DNA of 64,000 nt from positions 558,001-622,000 of the forward strand of contig NZ_CP155449.1 of assembly GCF_040518285.1 (NCBI RefSeq). Direction: 5' to 3'. The notes beneath the pieces are model-generated. The model was not told where the DNA came from, ran no database searches, and saw nothing but the letters and a program-made list of their open reading frames with translations. The stretch comes from Knoellia sp. S7-12. GTDB lineage: Bacteria > Actinomycetota > Actinomycetes > Actinomycetales > Dermatophilaceae. This document shows, piece after piece, positions 44,211 to 53,351 of the stretch. A program made the position numbers and the translations under genes. Each line of letters opens with the position of its first letter. Position 1 is the stretch's first letter.

Positions 44211-45410
44211 ATGCCCGTCCAGACCGTTGCCCTGTTGACCGCTGGCGGGCTCGCCCCTTGCCTCTCGTCGGCGGTGGGTGGACTCATCGAGCGCTACACC
44301 GAGGTCGCTCCGGACGTGCGGATCATCAGTTATCAGAACGGGTATGCCGGTCTGCTCACCGGCCGCTCGGTGGAGGTCACCCCCGAAGTCCGTGAGGGCG
44401 CGGCCCTGCTCCACCGCTTCGGTGGCTCGCCGATCGGCAACAGCCGGGTCAAGCTCACCAACGTCGCCGACTGCGTGAAGCGCGGACTCGTCCAGGAGGG
44501 GCAGGACCCCCTGCAGGTCGCGGCCGAGCAACTCACGGCTGACGGCGTCGACGTGCTCCACACCATCGGTGGCGACGACACCAACACCACGGCTGCCGAT
44601 CTCGCGGCCTACCTCGCGGAGCACGACTACCCGCTCACGGTGGTGGGGCTCCCCAAGACCATCGACAACGACATCATCCCGATCCGGCAGTCGCTCGGTG
44701 CCTGGACCGCGGCCGAGCAGGGCGCGATCTTTGCCCGCAACGTCCTCGCCGAGCACTCGTCCAACCCGCGGATGCTGATCATCCACGAGGTCATGGGGCG
44801 TCACTGCGGCTGGCTGACCGCCGAGACCGCCCGCCGTCACCACGCGTGGGTCAGCGAGCAGCAGTGGCTGCCCGGTGTGGGGCTCGACGCCCGCCGTTGG
44901 GACGTCCATGCGGTCTTCGTCCCTGAGGTGCCGATCGACCTCACCGCCGAGAGCGATCGCCTCAAGGCGGTCATGGACCAGATCGGCTGCGTCAACATCT
45001 TCCTGTCCGAGGGTGCCGGAGTGGCCGAGGTCGTCGCGGAGCTCGAGGCGGCTGGACTCGAGGTTCCCGTCGACCCGTTCGGCCACGTGCAGCTCGACAA
45101 GGTCAACCCCGGCGCCTGGTTCGGCAAGCAGTTCGCCGCCCTGCTCGGCGCCGAGAAGGTCATGGTCCAGAAGTCCGGCTACTTCTCGCGCTCGGCCGCG
45201 GCAGGCGACGAGGACCTCGCCCTGATCCGAGAATGCACGGAGTATGCCGTCGACGCAGCCCTACGGGGCGAGTCCGGTCTCGTGGGTGAGGACGAAGAGC
45301 GCGGCAACGAGCTGCGCGCCGTCGAGTTCCCGCGGGTCGCCGGAGGCAAACAGTTCGACATCACCGCCCCGTGGTTCACCGAGCTGCGCACCTCGATCGG
45401 CCACGCCTGA
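44211..45410 (+). CDS. pfp: 6-phosphofructokinase, probably PPi-dependent
   Basis: 399 residues. ATG with GAGGAGAG upstream. The phosphate loop VALLTAGGLAPCLSSAVGG differs from the typical TGGD of ATP enzymes. HTIGGDDTNTTAADLAAYL has Asp in the position that in the family favours pyrophosphate (GGDD against GGDG). VVGLPKTIDNDI and IIHEVMGRHCGWLTAETAR hold the fructose-6-phosphate and catalytic residues. It converts fructose-6-phosphate to the bisphosphate. Single gene. Confidence 0.88.
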   Translation: MPVQTVALLTAGGLAPCLSSAVGGLIERYTEVAPDVRIISYQNGYAGLLTGRSVEVTPEVREGAALLHRFGGSPIGNSRVKLTNVADCVKRGLVQEGQDPLQVAAEQLTADGVDVLHTIGGDDTNTTAADLAAYLAEHDYPLTVVGLPKTIDNDIIPIRQSLGAWTAAEQGAIFARNVLAEHSSNPRMLIIHEVMGRHCGWLTAETARRHHAWVSEQQWLPGVGLDARRWDVHAVFVPEVPIDLTAESDRLKAVMDQIGCVNIFLSEGAGVAEVVAELEAAGLEVPVDPFGHVQLDKVNPGAWFGKQFAALLGAEKVMVQKSGYFSRSAAAGDEDLALIRECTEYAVDAALRGESGLVGEDEERGNELRAVEFPRVAGGKQFDITAPWFTELRTSIGHA

Positions 45411-45501
45411 GCGCAAGGCGCGCACACGGCATACGCCGCGTGTATCTGTGCGGGTCGTGACGGCTCCTCTCTAGTGACACCGTCACGAAAGGGAGCCCGC
45501 C

Positions 45502-46482
45502 ATGCATGACTCGACCCAGAGCGCTGCAGCCATCGCCACGATCACGCCGCCCCGGGTGCGGGCGAGCGCAGCGGTGCGGACCTATCGCTATCTGAGGCTG
45601 AGTCTCGTCGGCCTCGTGCTGCTGCTCCTCGGCTGTGTGTGGCTCGAGCGGATCGGCGGCCTCGAGGCCAACCAGCATCTCGGCTCGATCAGCGCGTACT
45701 ACTACACGCCCGCGCGCAGTGTCTTCGTTGGCGCGCTCGTCGCAGTCGGCATGAGCCTCGCGGCCATTGTCGGTCGGCGAGGTTTCGAGGACTCGGCGCT
45801 CAACATCGCGGGGATGCTCGCGCCCATCGTCGCGTTCGTCCCGACACCGAGAGGTGCTGGGGGAGCGCCCTGCGACCCGGAGGGGCGCTGCTCGGTGCCG
45901 CCGGAGTTCGTCCCGTCCGTGGTCAACAACGTGTGGGGCCTGATCGGGTTGGGGCTCGCGGCTCTCGGTCTGGGGGCGGTCACGATCATCCGCCGCCCCG
46001 AGACGTCGCGAGCGACCAAGATCGGGTTCGCCATCGCCACCCTCACGTGGGTGGCGTTCGTGGCGTGGTTCGTGTTCGGTCGGGAGTCGTTCCTTGGTGG
46101 TGCCCACTTCGGTGCGGCTGTTCCGCTCTTCGGGCTCATCACCGGTGTCGCCTATGTCAACGCGCGCCGCGCATCGGCGCGACGTGAGGGCATCCCGACT
46201 CGCGAGGCCAAGGCCTACGCCACGATCTATGGGGCGGTCGCTGTGGTGATGGCCGTGACCTTCGCGGTGGCCATCGTGTTCGTGGTCGTCGACCAGTTCC
46301 TCGGTGGTGGCACGCCGACCGAGTGGGTGCTCTGGGTCGAGGTGGTCCTGCTCGTCGCCTTTGCGACCTTCTGGATCACGCAGACCTTTGACTACTGGAC
46401 CGACGGGCTCCCCGAGGAGGCCGCGACCACGCCGGCGCTCGCTGCGACCACGCGGGCGCCCGCTGCCTCCGGGAGGGTCTGA
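45502..46482 (+). CDS. polytopic membrane protein of unknown function
   Basis: 326 residues, ATG with AAAGGGAG upstream. About seven to eight hydrophobic segments; the first is LRLSLVGLVLLLLGCVWLER. Conserved-looking residues lie in HLGSISAYYYTPARSVFVGA and FEDSALNIAGMLAPIVAFVP, a pattern reminiscent of DUF998-type proteins. The tail repeats ATTPALAATTRAPAA. No enzyme motif. Function unknown. Confidence 0.7.
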   Translation: MHDSTQSAAAIATITPPRVRASAAVRTYRYLRLSLVGLVLLLLGCVWLERIGGLEANQHLGSISAYYYTPARSVFVGALVAVGMSLAAIVGRRGFEDSALNIAGMLAPIVAFVPTPRGAGGAPCDPEGRCSVPPEFVPSVVNNVWGLIGLGLAALGLGAVTIIRRPETSRATKIGFAIATLTWVAFVAWFVFGRESFLGGAHFGAAVPLFGLITGVAYVNARRASARREGIPTREAKAYATIYGAVAVVMAVTFAVAIVFVVVDQFLGGGTPTEWVLWVEVVLLVAFATFWITQTFDYWTDGLPEEAATTPALAATTRAPAASGRV

Positions 46483-46486
46483 AGCG

Positions 46487-47254
46487 TCACGACCAGAGGT
46501 AGGCGGCGGCAGCGATGCCCGCCGCCACGATGAGGCCGCGCAACACGGACTCGGGCAGGTGGCGACCGAGATGCGAACCCACGTAGCCACCGACGACAGA
46601 CCCGGCCGCCAGCGCGAGGATCGCCTGCCAGTCGACCGGGGCGATGACCACGAACACGACGGTCGCGACGAGGTTGGCCACCATGACGGCAAACGTCTTG
46701 AGCGCGTTGAGGATCCGGAACTCCAACGAGGTGCCGAGGCCGAGGACGGCGAGCATCATCACGCCGGAGCCAGCCCCGAAGTAGCCGCCGTAGACCCCGG
46801 TCACGGTCGCCATGACGCGCGTGAGGGGCGACACCCTGGACAGGTCGTCGTGACCGCCGGGGGAGGCGTTGCGAGAGCGGGCCCACGCCTTGAGTCGGGG
46901 TTGGATGCCCACGAGCAGACAGGTGCCGAGGATGAGCCACGGCACGATCAGCTCAAAGACTGTGCTCGGGAGCCCGAGCAGGAGAGCCGACCCGGCCACG
47001 GCCCCGAGCGCCGAGGTCACCATCACCACCCGGGTCACCGTCGGGTGCTCACGCAGTTCGCGCCGGTAGCCGTAGGAGCCGCTCACTCCGGCGGGGGCCA
47101 TGCCGATTGTGTTCGAGGTGTTGGCGACGACGGGTGGGAGGCCGATCGCAAGGAGGACCGGGAAGCTGACGAGCGAGGCGACGCCGACGGTCGAGGTGAG
47201 GATGCCCGCGACGAACCCGGCCGCGAGGACAAGGGCGGCGTCCGAAGGATCCAC
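46487..47254 (-). CDS. TauE/SafE-family sulfite/organosulfur exporter-like permease
   Basis: 255 residues, GTG start, seven to eight hydrophobic segments. The family signature is clear: LAAGFVAGILTSTVGVASLV near the N-terminus and VTGVYGGYFGAGSGVMMLAV in the middle. TauE/SafE members export sulfite, sulfoacetate or other small anions. It starts 6 bases after the GntR gene stop, so the two are one operon pointing away from the matC operon. Confidence 0.85.
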   Translation of the reverse strand: MDPSDAALVLAAGFVAGILTSTVGVASLVSFPVLLAIGLPPVVANTSNTIGMAPAGVSGSYGYRRELREHPTVTRVVMVTSALGAVAGSALLLGLPSTVFELIVPWLILGTCLLVGIQPRLKAWARSRNASPGGHDDLSRVSPLTRVMATVTGVYGGYFGAGSGVMMLAVLGLGTSLEFRILNALKTFAVMVANLVATVVFVVIAPVDWQAILALAAGSVVGGYVGSHLGRHLPESVLRGLIVAAGIAAAAYLWS

Positions 47255-47260
47255 GCGACC

Positions 47261-47911
47261 TCAGCCGCCCAGGACGGCTCGCACAGCACCCGGGACGTCA
47301 TCGACCCGACCGCGTCGAACCGCCTCGGCCAGGGCGCGCACCTGGGTCGGGTGTGATCCCGCGCCACCCAGCTGGCGAGCCCGATCGGCGAGTGCGGTGT
47401 CGACCCGGGCGAGCAACGACTCCGCGTCGGTGAGCCGCAGGACGCACTCCCACACGTCGTCGAGCTCGCGGTGACCCCCGTCGTCGGCGAGGAGCGCGGA
47501 GCGCAGGGCGCTGTCCGGGTGGATGGCGGCCAGGGTCGCCAACTCGGTCATGGTCGTGAGTCGGGTGGCGAGCAGCTCGTGGAGCGGGACGTCGTCGAGC
47601 GGGGGCAGCGCCACCCGGGTCTGCGGATCGCGCACGACTGCGCCGTCCCCATGGCGCACCTCGAGGCGACCCCTGACCTCCAGAGCAACCAGTGCACGGC
47701 TCAGCGTGGCTCGGCTCACGCCGAGGTCCTTGGCCAGGCGCCGCTCAGGAGGCAGGCGGTCGCCGGGGACGAGACCTTGCGCATCGATGAAGTCAGCGAT
47801 GTGGTCGGCCAGCTGCTCGTAGAGGCGCGGGCGTAACAACTTCCGTGGCGCGCCGGCGTCCGCGCCGCCACCTTCGCTGGTGCTCGGCCCGGTCGGGGCG
47901 GACCTGCTCAC
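47261..47911 (-). CDS. GntR-family transcriptional regulator
   Basis: 216 residues. After a low-complexity 20-residue lead comes the winged helix: LYEQLADHIADFIDAQGLVP, GDRLPPERRLAKDLGVSRAT and LSRALVALEVRGRLEVRHGD. The C-terminal half is helical, FadR/FCD-like. Divergent to the matC-like operon, so it probably represses or activates that operon and its own, using the palindrome at 47974-47992. Confidence 0.88.
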   Translation of the reverse strand: MSRSAPTGPSTSEGGGADAGAPRKLLRPRLYEQLADHIADFIDAQGLVPGDRLPPERRLAKDLGVSRATLSRALVALEVRGRLEVRHGDGAVVRDPQTRVALPPLDDVPLHELLATRLTTMTELATLAAIHPDSALRSALLADDGGHRELDDVWECVLRLTDAESLLARVDTALADRARQLGGAGSHPTQVRALAEAVRRGRVDDVPGAVRAVLGG

Positions 47912-47956
47912 CAGAGATCCGGGAGGCGCGTGGCTGAGGTCATGGGGCCCAATCTA

Positions 47957-47962
47957 TTGACA
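47957..47962 (+). promoter_or_regulatory. -35-like TTGACA upstream of matC operon
   Basis: A consensus -35 hexamer 75 bases before the transporter start. No clear -10 hexamer is seen 17 bases downstream, where the palindrome lies. Confidence 0.35.
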
Positions 47963-47973
47963 AGATGGTCCGT

Positions 47974-47992
47974 TGGCCAAGAGGCTAGGCCA
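47974..47992. promoter_or_regulatory. palindromic operator candidate for the GntR protein
   Basis: TGGCC and GGCCA with a 9-base spacer, 45 bases before the transporter start and downstream of the TTGACA. The position suits a repressor of the GntR family. Confidence 0.4.
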
Positions 47993-48036
47993 CTGAACCA
48001 CCGAGGCGCTGGGCCTCGATGAGCAAAGGAGCTCAC

Positions 48037-49398
48037 ATGAACGACGTCATCGCCCTCGGGGTCCTGGTCCTCGTCTTCTTGATCGCCACGGTGCGGTCGA
48101 TCAACATGGGCGCCCTGGCGCTCGTGGCCGCAGCCGTCGTGGGCGTCACCGTCTTCGATGTGGGCCCGGCCGAAGTTGTCGGCGGCTTCCCCGCCAACTT
48201 GTTCGTCATCCTCGTGGGTGTCACCTACTTGTTTGCCCTCGCCAAGAACAACGGCACGGTCGACTGGATGGTCCACGCGAGCGTGCGCGCCGTGCGAGGA
48301 CGAGTGGCGCTCGTGCCGTGGGCGATGTTCGGCATCTGTGCCGTCATCGCCGGCATCGGGGCCGCCACCCCAGCGACGGTCGCCATCGTCGCTCCTGTCG
48401 GCATGGGCTTTGCTGCCCGCTATCGCATCAGCCCGGTCCTCATGGGCATGGCGATCACGCTCGGCGCGACCGGCGGCTCGTTCTCGCCGATCGGGATCTT
48501 CGGTGCGATCACCAACGGCGTCGTCGACGACAACGACCTCCCCGGAAACCCCGCCCTGCTCTTCTCGATGTCGGTCCTCTCCTGCTTCGTCATCACCGCT
48601 GTGGCCTTCGTCCTGTTCGGCGGGCGCGAGCTGATCAACCGCGGTCGGGACGCCGACGCCGAGAGCGAGATCAGCGAGACCGCGGTCTCTGCCAGCCGCA
48701 CAGCTACCCGTTCCGCCGTGACCGGGACCCCCGACGCGGCCGTCGAGCGGGCACGCGCGGGTGGCGTCGACACCGAGCAGGTGGAGGATGACGACACCCG
48801 ACTCAACGCCGAGCGCATCCTCACTCTCGTGGGCCTCGCGTTCCTCGCGATCTCGGCGCTCCTGCTGAAGTTCGATGTCGGATTCACGGCGCTCGGCGTC
48901 GCGGTCGTCCTCACCCTGATCTATCCCGACTCGGCCAAGGGTGCCGTCGACAAGATCGCCTGGGGGACTGTCCTGCTCGTCGGCGGCATCGTCACCTACG
49001 TCACCCTCCTTCAGGACCAGGGCACGGTCGATTGGCTCGGGACCCAGGTCGCTGGCGTGGGCGCTCCCCTCCTCGCGGCCCTGCTCATCTGCCTCATCGG
49101 CGCGGTCGTGTCCGCCTTCGCCTCGACGACGGGCATCCTGGGTGCCCTCATCCCGCTCGCGGTGCCGTTCCTGCTCACCGGGCAGATCGGGGCTGTCGGC
49201 GTCGTCATCGCGCTTGCCATCTCCTCGTCCGTCGTCGACATCAGCCCGTTCTCGACGAACGGCGCCCTGTGTGTCGCCAACGCGGAGCCCCGCGAGCGCG
49301 ACCTCGTGTTCCGCCAGCTCATGCGCTGGGGCATGAGCCTCGTCATCGTCGCGCCGCTCGTGACCTGGGGCCTGCTCGTTGCTCCGGGCTGGCTGTGA
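48037..49398 (+). CDS. MatC-type dicarboxylate (malonate-like) transporter
   Basis: 453 residues. ATG 48037 has AAAGGAG six bases upstream, preferred to ATG 48019. Eleven to twelve membrane segments. The MatC N-terminal domain is clear: GGFPANLFVILVGVTYLFAL, AKNNGTVDWM, GIGAATPATVAIVAPVGM and ATGGSFSPIGIFGAITNGVV. A charged loop of about 60 residues divides the two halves. The family imports malonate or other dicarboxylates. Overlaps the CoA-transferase gene (GTGA). Confidence 0.87.
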   Translation: MNDVIALGVLVLVFLIATVRSINMGALALVAAAVVGVTVFDVGPAEVVGGFPANLFVILVGVTYLFALAKNNGTVDWMVHASVRAVRGRVALVPWAMFGICAVIAGIGAATPATVAIVAPVGMGFAARYRISPVLMGMAITLGATGGSFSPIGIFGAITNGVVDDNDLPGNPALLFSMSVLSCFVITAVAFVLFGGRELINRGRDADAESEISETAVSASRTATRSAVTGTPDAAVERARAGGVDTEQVEDDDTRLNAERILTLVGLAFLAISALLLKFDVGFTALGVAVVLTLIYPDSAKGAVDKIAWGTVLLVGGIVTYVTLLQDQGTVDWLGTQVAGVGAPLLAALLICLIGAVVSAFASTTGILGALIPLAVPFLLTGQIGAVGVVIALAISSSVVDISPFSTNGALCVANAEPRERDLVFRQLMRWGMSLVIVAPLVTWGLLVAPGWL

Positions 49399-50585
49399 GC
49401 GCCGGGCCGCTCAGCGGCACCCTTGTCGTCGACCTCAGCCGCGCACTCGCCGGACCTCACGCAGGCATGATGCTCGGCGACCTCGGAGCCCGCGTCATCA
49501 AGGTGGAGTCACCCGGGCATGGCGATGACACACGTGGCTGGGGTCCGCCCTTTGTCGACCGCGAGGGACGACCGGCCACCCCCGCCGACGGGGTGTCGAC
49601 CTACTTCCTGTCGTGCAATCGCAACAAGGAGTCGATCGCCCTCGACCTGAAGTCCGACGAGGGCGCGGAAGTGCTCACCGCCCTGGTCGAGCGGGCCGAC
49701 GTCCTCGTGGAGAACTTCCGCACCGGTGTTCTCGACCGCCTCGGCTTCTCCGCCGAGCGTCTTCTCGAGTTGAACCCGCGGCTCGTCGTCCTCAGCATCA
49801 CCGGGTTCGGTCACGACGGCCCCGAGGGTGGTCGAGCAGGTTATGACCAGATCGCCCAGGGGGAGGCCGGTCTCATGTCGGTCACTGGCTCCCGTCCTGA
49901 GGATCCGCAGCGGGTCGGCGTGCCCATCGCTGATCTCCTCGCGGGGATGTGGGGTGGCTACGGCGTGCTCGCTGCCCTCCTCGAACGCGAGCGCACCGGT
50001 CGCGGTCAGGTGGTCCGCACGTCCCTGCTCGCGGGTGTCGTCGGCATCCACGCCTTCCAGGGCACCCGGCAGACCGTCGCCGGTGAGACGGGGCGGGCAC
50101 AGGGCAACCACCACCCGTCGATCTCGCCCTACGGCCTGTTCCGGTGCCGCGACGGGGCCGTGCAGATAGCCGTGGGCAGCGAGGGCCTCTGGCGTCGTTT
50201 CTGTGACGCCTTCGACCTGGACGCCGACACCCCGGGCATGACGACCAACCCCGAGCGGGCAGGGAACCGCGAGCCGGTGATCGAGCTCGTGGAGCGCGCC
50301 TTCGCACCCTTCGACGGTGCCGACCTCCTCGAGAAGCTCGCTGCCGCAGGCATTCCCGCCGGGAAGGTGCGCACCCTGGACGAGGTCTATGAGTGGGACC
50401 AGGTGCGCTCGCAGGGCCTGCTCATCGAGGTCGACCACGCGTCCCTGGGTCCCGTCACCCTCCCCGGCCCACCGTTGCGGTTCTTCGACGAAGCGGGCGC
50501 CGAGACGACGATGTCATCGCACTCTGCCCCTCCGCTCCTCGACGCGGACCGTGACTCGGTCCTCGCCTGGCTGGATCAGTCATGA
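49395..50585 (+). CDS. family III (CaiB/BaiF) CoA-transferase
   Basis: 396 residues; GTG 49395 overlaps the transporter stop. VVDLSRALAGPHAGMMLGDL, GARVIKVESPGHGDDTRGWG, SCNRNKESIALDLKSDEGAE and GYDQIAQGEAGLMSVTGS are the classic CaiB/BaiF blocks, and IADLLAGMWGGYGVLAALLE follows. It moves CoA between carboxylic acids. With MatC upstream, the substrate is likely a dicarboxylate, e.g. malonate; the CoA donor is unknown. ATGA overlap with the next gene. Confidence 0.88.
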   Translation: MSAGPLSGTLVVDLSRALAGPHAGMMLGDLGARVIKVESPGHGDDTRGWGPPFVDREGRPATPADGVSTYFLSCNRNKESIALDLKSDEGAEVLTALVERADVLVENFRTGVLDRLGFSAERLLELNPRLVVLSITGFGHDGPEGGRAGYDQIAQGEAGLMSVTGSRPEDPQRVGVPIADLLAGMWGGYGVLAALLERERTGRGQVVRTSLLAGVVGIHAFQGTRQTVAGETGRAQGNHHPSISPYGLFRCRDGAVQIAVGSEGLWRRFCDAFDLDADTPGMTTNPERAGNREPVIELVERAFAPFDGADLLEKLAAAGIPAGKVRTLDEVYEWDQVRSQGLLIEVDHASLGPVTLPGPPLRFFDEAGAETTMSSHSAPPLLDADRDSVLAWLDQS

Positions 50586-52096
50586 CCCCACGCCTGTCAG
50601 CGCACGAACTGCTCTCGCTCGTCCTCGACACTGGTTCGTTCCAGTCGTGGGACGAGGCTCCGGTCGACGTCGAACCCGATGCAGCGTATGCCGCGGCGCT
50701 CGCGGGTGCCCGTGAGAAGTCTGGCGTCGACGAGGCCATCGTCACGGGCGAAGGTTTGCTGCGTGGTCGTCGAGTCGCCGTCGTCATGGGCGAGTTCGCG
50801 TTCCTGGCGGGCAGCATCGGCGTCGCCACGGCTGACCGGCTCGCGCAGGCCATCCGGCGCGCCACCGAGCAGGGCCTGCCGCTCCTTGCGGGCCCTGCCA
50901 GCGGCGGCACCCGGATGCAGGAAGGCACTGTCGCCTTCCTCCAGATGGTGCGGATCACCGCAGCCATCACTGCCCACAAAGCAGCAGGTCTCCCGTACCT
51001 CGTCTACCTGCGCAACCCCACGACGGGCGGGGTCCTCGCGTCGTGGGGATCGCCCGGCCATGTCACCGTCGCCGAGCCAGGGGCCCTCATCGGCTTCCTC
51101 GGCCCGCGCGTCTACGAGGCGCTGTACGGCCGGCCCTTCCCCGAGGGAGTCCAGGTTGCTGAGAACCTCTTCGCCCACGGCATCGTTGACGCAGTGCTCG
51201 AACCCGAGCGGGTGGCCGACGTCCTCGATCGCGCCCTCACCGTCCTCGCAGCACCTCGGACACCGACCATCCCGGCGCTGCCGCCGGGACTCGAGGAGCT
51301 CGTGCGAGACGTCCCCGCGTGGGAGTCGGTGACGACGTCGCGACGCAAGGAACGGCCCGGCATACGCCGTCTGTTGCGTTATGCCGCGCATGATGTCCTG
51401 CCGCTCAACGGAACTGGTGCGGGGGAGTCCGACCCTGGCCTGTTGCTCGCCCTCGCGCGCTTCGGTGAGGTGCCGTGCGTGGTCCTCGGACAGGACCGCC
51501 GAGGTCAGACCGAGCACCGACCCATGGGCCCGGCCGCGCTACGCGAGGCGCGGCGAGGAATGCGTCTCGCGAGCGAACTACGTCTCCCACTCGTCACGGT
51601 GATCGACACCCCTGGTGCGGCGCTCTCGCGCGAGGCCGAGGAGGGCGGCATGGCCGGTGAGATCGCGCGCTGCCTCGCCGAACTCGTCGACCTCGAGGCG
51701 CCCACCCTGTCGGTCCTGCTCGGCCAGGGAACCGGCGGAGGGGCGCTGGCGCTGGTGCCGGCGGACCGCACGGTGGCTGCTCAGCACGGATGGCTCTCTC
51801 CGCTGCCGCCCGAGGGTGCGTCGGCCATCGTCCACCGCGACACGGACCATGCTCCGGAGATGGCACAGGCCCAGGGCGTGCGCTCACTCGACCTGCAGAC
51901 CCACGGGCTCGTCGACCGCATCGTGCCCGAACTGCCGGACGCCGCCGACGAGCCCGAGGAGTTCTGCCGCCGACTCGGTGCGGTCCTCCAGCACGAGCTC
52001 GCGACCCTGTTGGGGGCCGACCCCGCAGCCAGACACGAGGCTCGCCTCGAGCGGTTTGCGCGGCTCGGACAACTGTCGGTGTCGGCGCCGTCCTGA
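50582..52096 (+). CDS. acyl-CoA carboxyltransferase-like protein, fused beta and alpha halves
   Basis: 504 residues. The N-terminal half is an AccD-like crotonase-fold domain (LPLLAGPASGGTRMQEGTVA, PYLVYLRNPTTGGVLASWG); the C-terminal half is AccA-like (LPLVTVIDTPGAALSREAEE, GTGGGALALVPADRTVAAQH). No biotin-carrier, biotin carboxylase or N-terminal zinc finger is present. Standard acetyl-CoA carboxylases need these partners, so it may work in reverse as a malonyl-CoA-type decarboxylase half or use subunits encoded elsewhere. Last gene of the matC-like operon. Confidence 0.78.
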   Translation: MTPRLSAHELLSLVLDTGSFQSWDEAPVDVEPDAAYAAALAGAREKSGVDEAIVTGEGLLRGRRVAVVMGEFAFLAGSIGVATADRLAQAIRRATEQGLPLLAGPASGGTRMQEGTVAFLQMVRITAAITAHKAAGLPYLVYLRNPTTGGVLASWGSPGHVTVAEPGALIGFLGPRVYEALYGRPFPEGVQVAENLFAHGIVDAVLEPERVADVLDRALTVLAAPRTPTIPALPPGLEELVRDVPAWESVTTSRRKERPGIRRLLRYAAHDVLPLNGTGAGESDPGLLLALARFGEVPCVVLGQDRRGQTEHRPMGPAALREARRGMRLASELRLPLVTVIDTPGAALSREAEEGGMAGEIARCLAELVDLEAPTLSVLLGQGTGGGALALVPADRTVAAQHGWLSPLPPEGASAIVHRDTDHAPEMAQAQGVRSLDLQTHGLVDRIVPELPDAADEPEEFCRRLGAVLQHELATLLGADPAARHEARLERFARLGQLSVSAPS

Positions 52097-52103
52097 CGAG
52101 AAC

Positions 52104-52147
52104 GACAAAGCCCTCGGCCAGCATCTCTGCTGGTCGAGGGCCTTGTC
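52104..52147. terminator. bidirectional terminator between carboxyltransferase gene and tRNA-Pro
   Basis: A 20-bp stem (52104-52123 with 52128-52147; one A-C mismatch and one G-U pair) with a TCTC loop and A/T-rich outer ends. It serves both the operon on its left and the minus-strand tRNA on its right. Confidence 0.85.
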
Positions 52148-52150
52148 ATG

Positions 52151-52227
<77 letters not shown>

Positions 52228-52322
52228 TGGCTGTCGCCGCCCTCGCAGGCAGCGACACCAGAGGATAGCCGACGGCGACCCACCTCCCGAAATCCGTTCC
52301 GCAAACAGGGCAGGCTGTCCCC

Positions 52323-53351
52323 ATGGCAACGAGTTCGATCACCCGGCGGCGTGCGCTGTCACCCGTCGCGACAACCCTGACCGCGGCCCTGGTCGTGGCT
52401 CTCCTTGGTGGCTGTTCGTTCCCCGAACCGGACGAGGCCGAGGTGGTCAGGGTCATCAGCGAGCTACCCGGCGTGACCGCGGTCGACGCGTCCTACGACC
52501 CACCGAGCCTGGGTCACTCCAGCGACGGCAGCCTGGGAGTGACCGTCGCGACGTCGCCGGACCCGAATCAGATGGAGGACCTCGTGCAACGGCTGCAGAG
52601 CCAGCTGGCCAAGGTGCCCGATGCTGACGGCTATCGGTCGTTCACGCTCTCCGCTCCTGGGGTGGATCCTCGCACCTCGGCTCCCGCGCCCTCGACCTTC
52701 ACCTTCCTCAGGGGCCCGGTCCCGCCCGGCCTCGCCAAGGATTGGGCCACCGCACTCGCCTCGTCGCCACCGTCGGCCATCGGCGTTCGGGCCCCCTCGA
52801 AGGACCAGCCCGCCGCAGCGTCCCTCTCTGCCCCCGTTTCCGTCTCCTCGTCCCTCGCCTGGGTGCTCGCCAGTAGCCTCCGGACCCTGCCCTGGACGGT
52901 GGGCCAGCTGAGTGCCGAAGACCGTCCCTATGTCCGGTTCGCCCCTGGGTCACCGGTCAGCGCACAGATGGTCCAGGACTGGAAGGGGATCGAGGCGAAG
53001 TTCGGGGAGGTGCCGGGTCGCTATGACGCAGAGCCAATGGTCCGCTTCGTCATCGTCGAGAACGTCGAGCAGGTCCGACGAGTGCGCATCATCTTCCAGC
53101 GACCCGACGTCGACGGCTCCCTCCTCGAGGCCACGCATGGGCAGCGCGTGTGGCCCCTCGTCGACGCCATCCACGCGGCCACGCCCGGAGGTGCGGTTCT
53201 CGACCTTGACCTGATCCGGTCCGAGGGCGAGGAACCCGGCCCCACACCAAAAACCGACCTGATCGACGGCGGCAAGGGGGCTGCCGACTGGGAAGCCGCC
53301 TATCGCCAGCGGTTCCCTGACGCGGTGACGCCTACCGCGACACCAAAGTGA
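52323..53351 (+). CDS. secreted lipoprotein of unknown function
   Basis: 342 residues. Basic start (SSITRRR), hydrophobic LTAALVVALLGG and lipobox LLGGC (Cys near residue 32). The mature part has two alpha/beta segments (EAEVVRVISELPGVTAVDA and PMVRFVIVENVEQVRRVRII). No known domain recognised. It converges on and overlaps the phosphoesterase gene by 20 bases. Confidence 0.78.
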   Translation: MATSSITRRRALSPVATTLTAALVVALLGGCSFPEPDEAEVVRVISELPGVTAVDASYDPPSLGHSSDGSLGVTVATSPDPNQMEDLVQRLQSQLAKVPDADGYRSFTLSAPGVDPRTSAPAPSTFTFLRGPVPPGLAKDWATALASSPPSAIGVRAPSKDQPAAASLSAPVSVSSSLAWVLASSLRTLPWTVGQLSAEDRPYVRFAPGSPVSAQMVQDWKGIEAKFGEVPGRYDAEPMVRFVIVENVEQVRRVRIIFQRPDVDGSLLEATHGQRVWPLVDAIHAATPGGAVLDLDLIRSEGEEPGPTPKTDLIDGGKGAADWEAAYRQRFPDAVTPTATPK

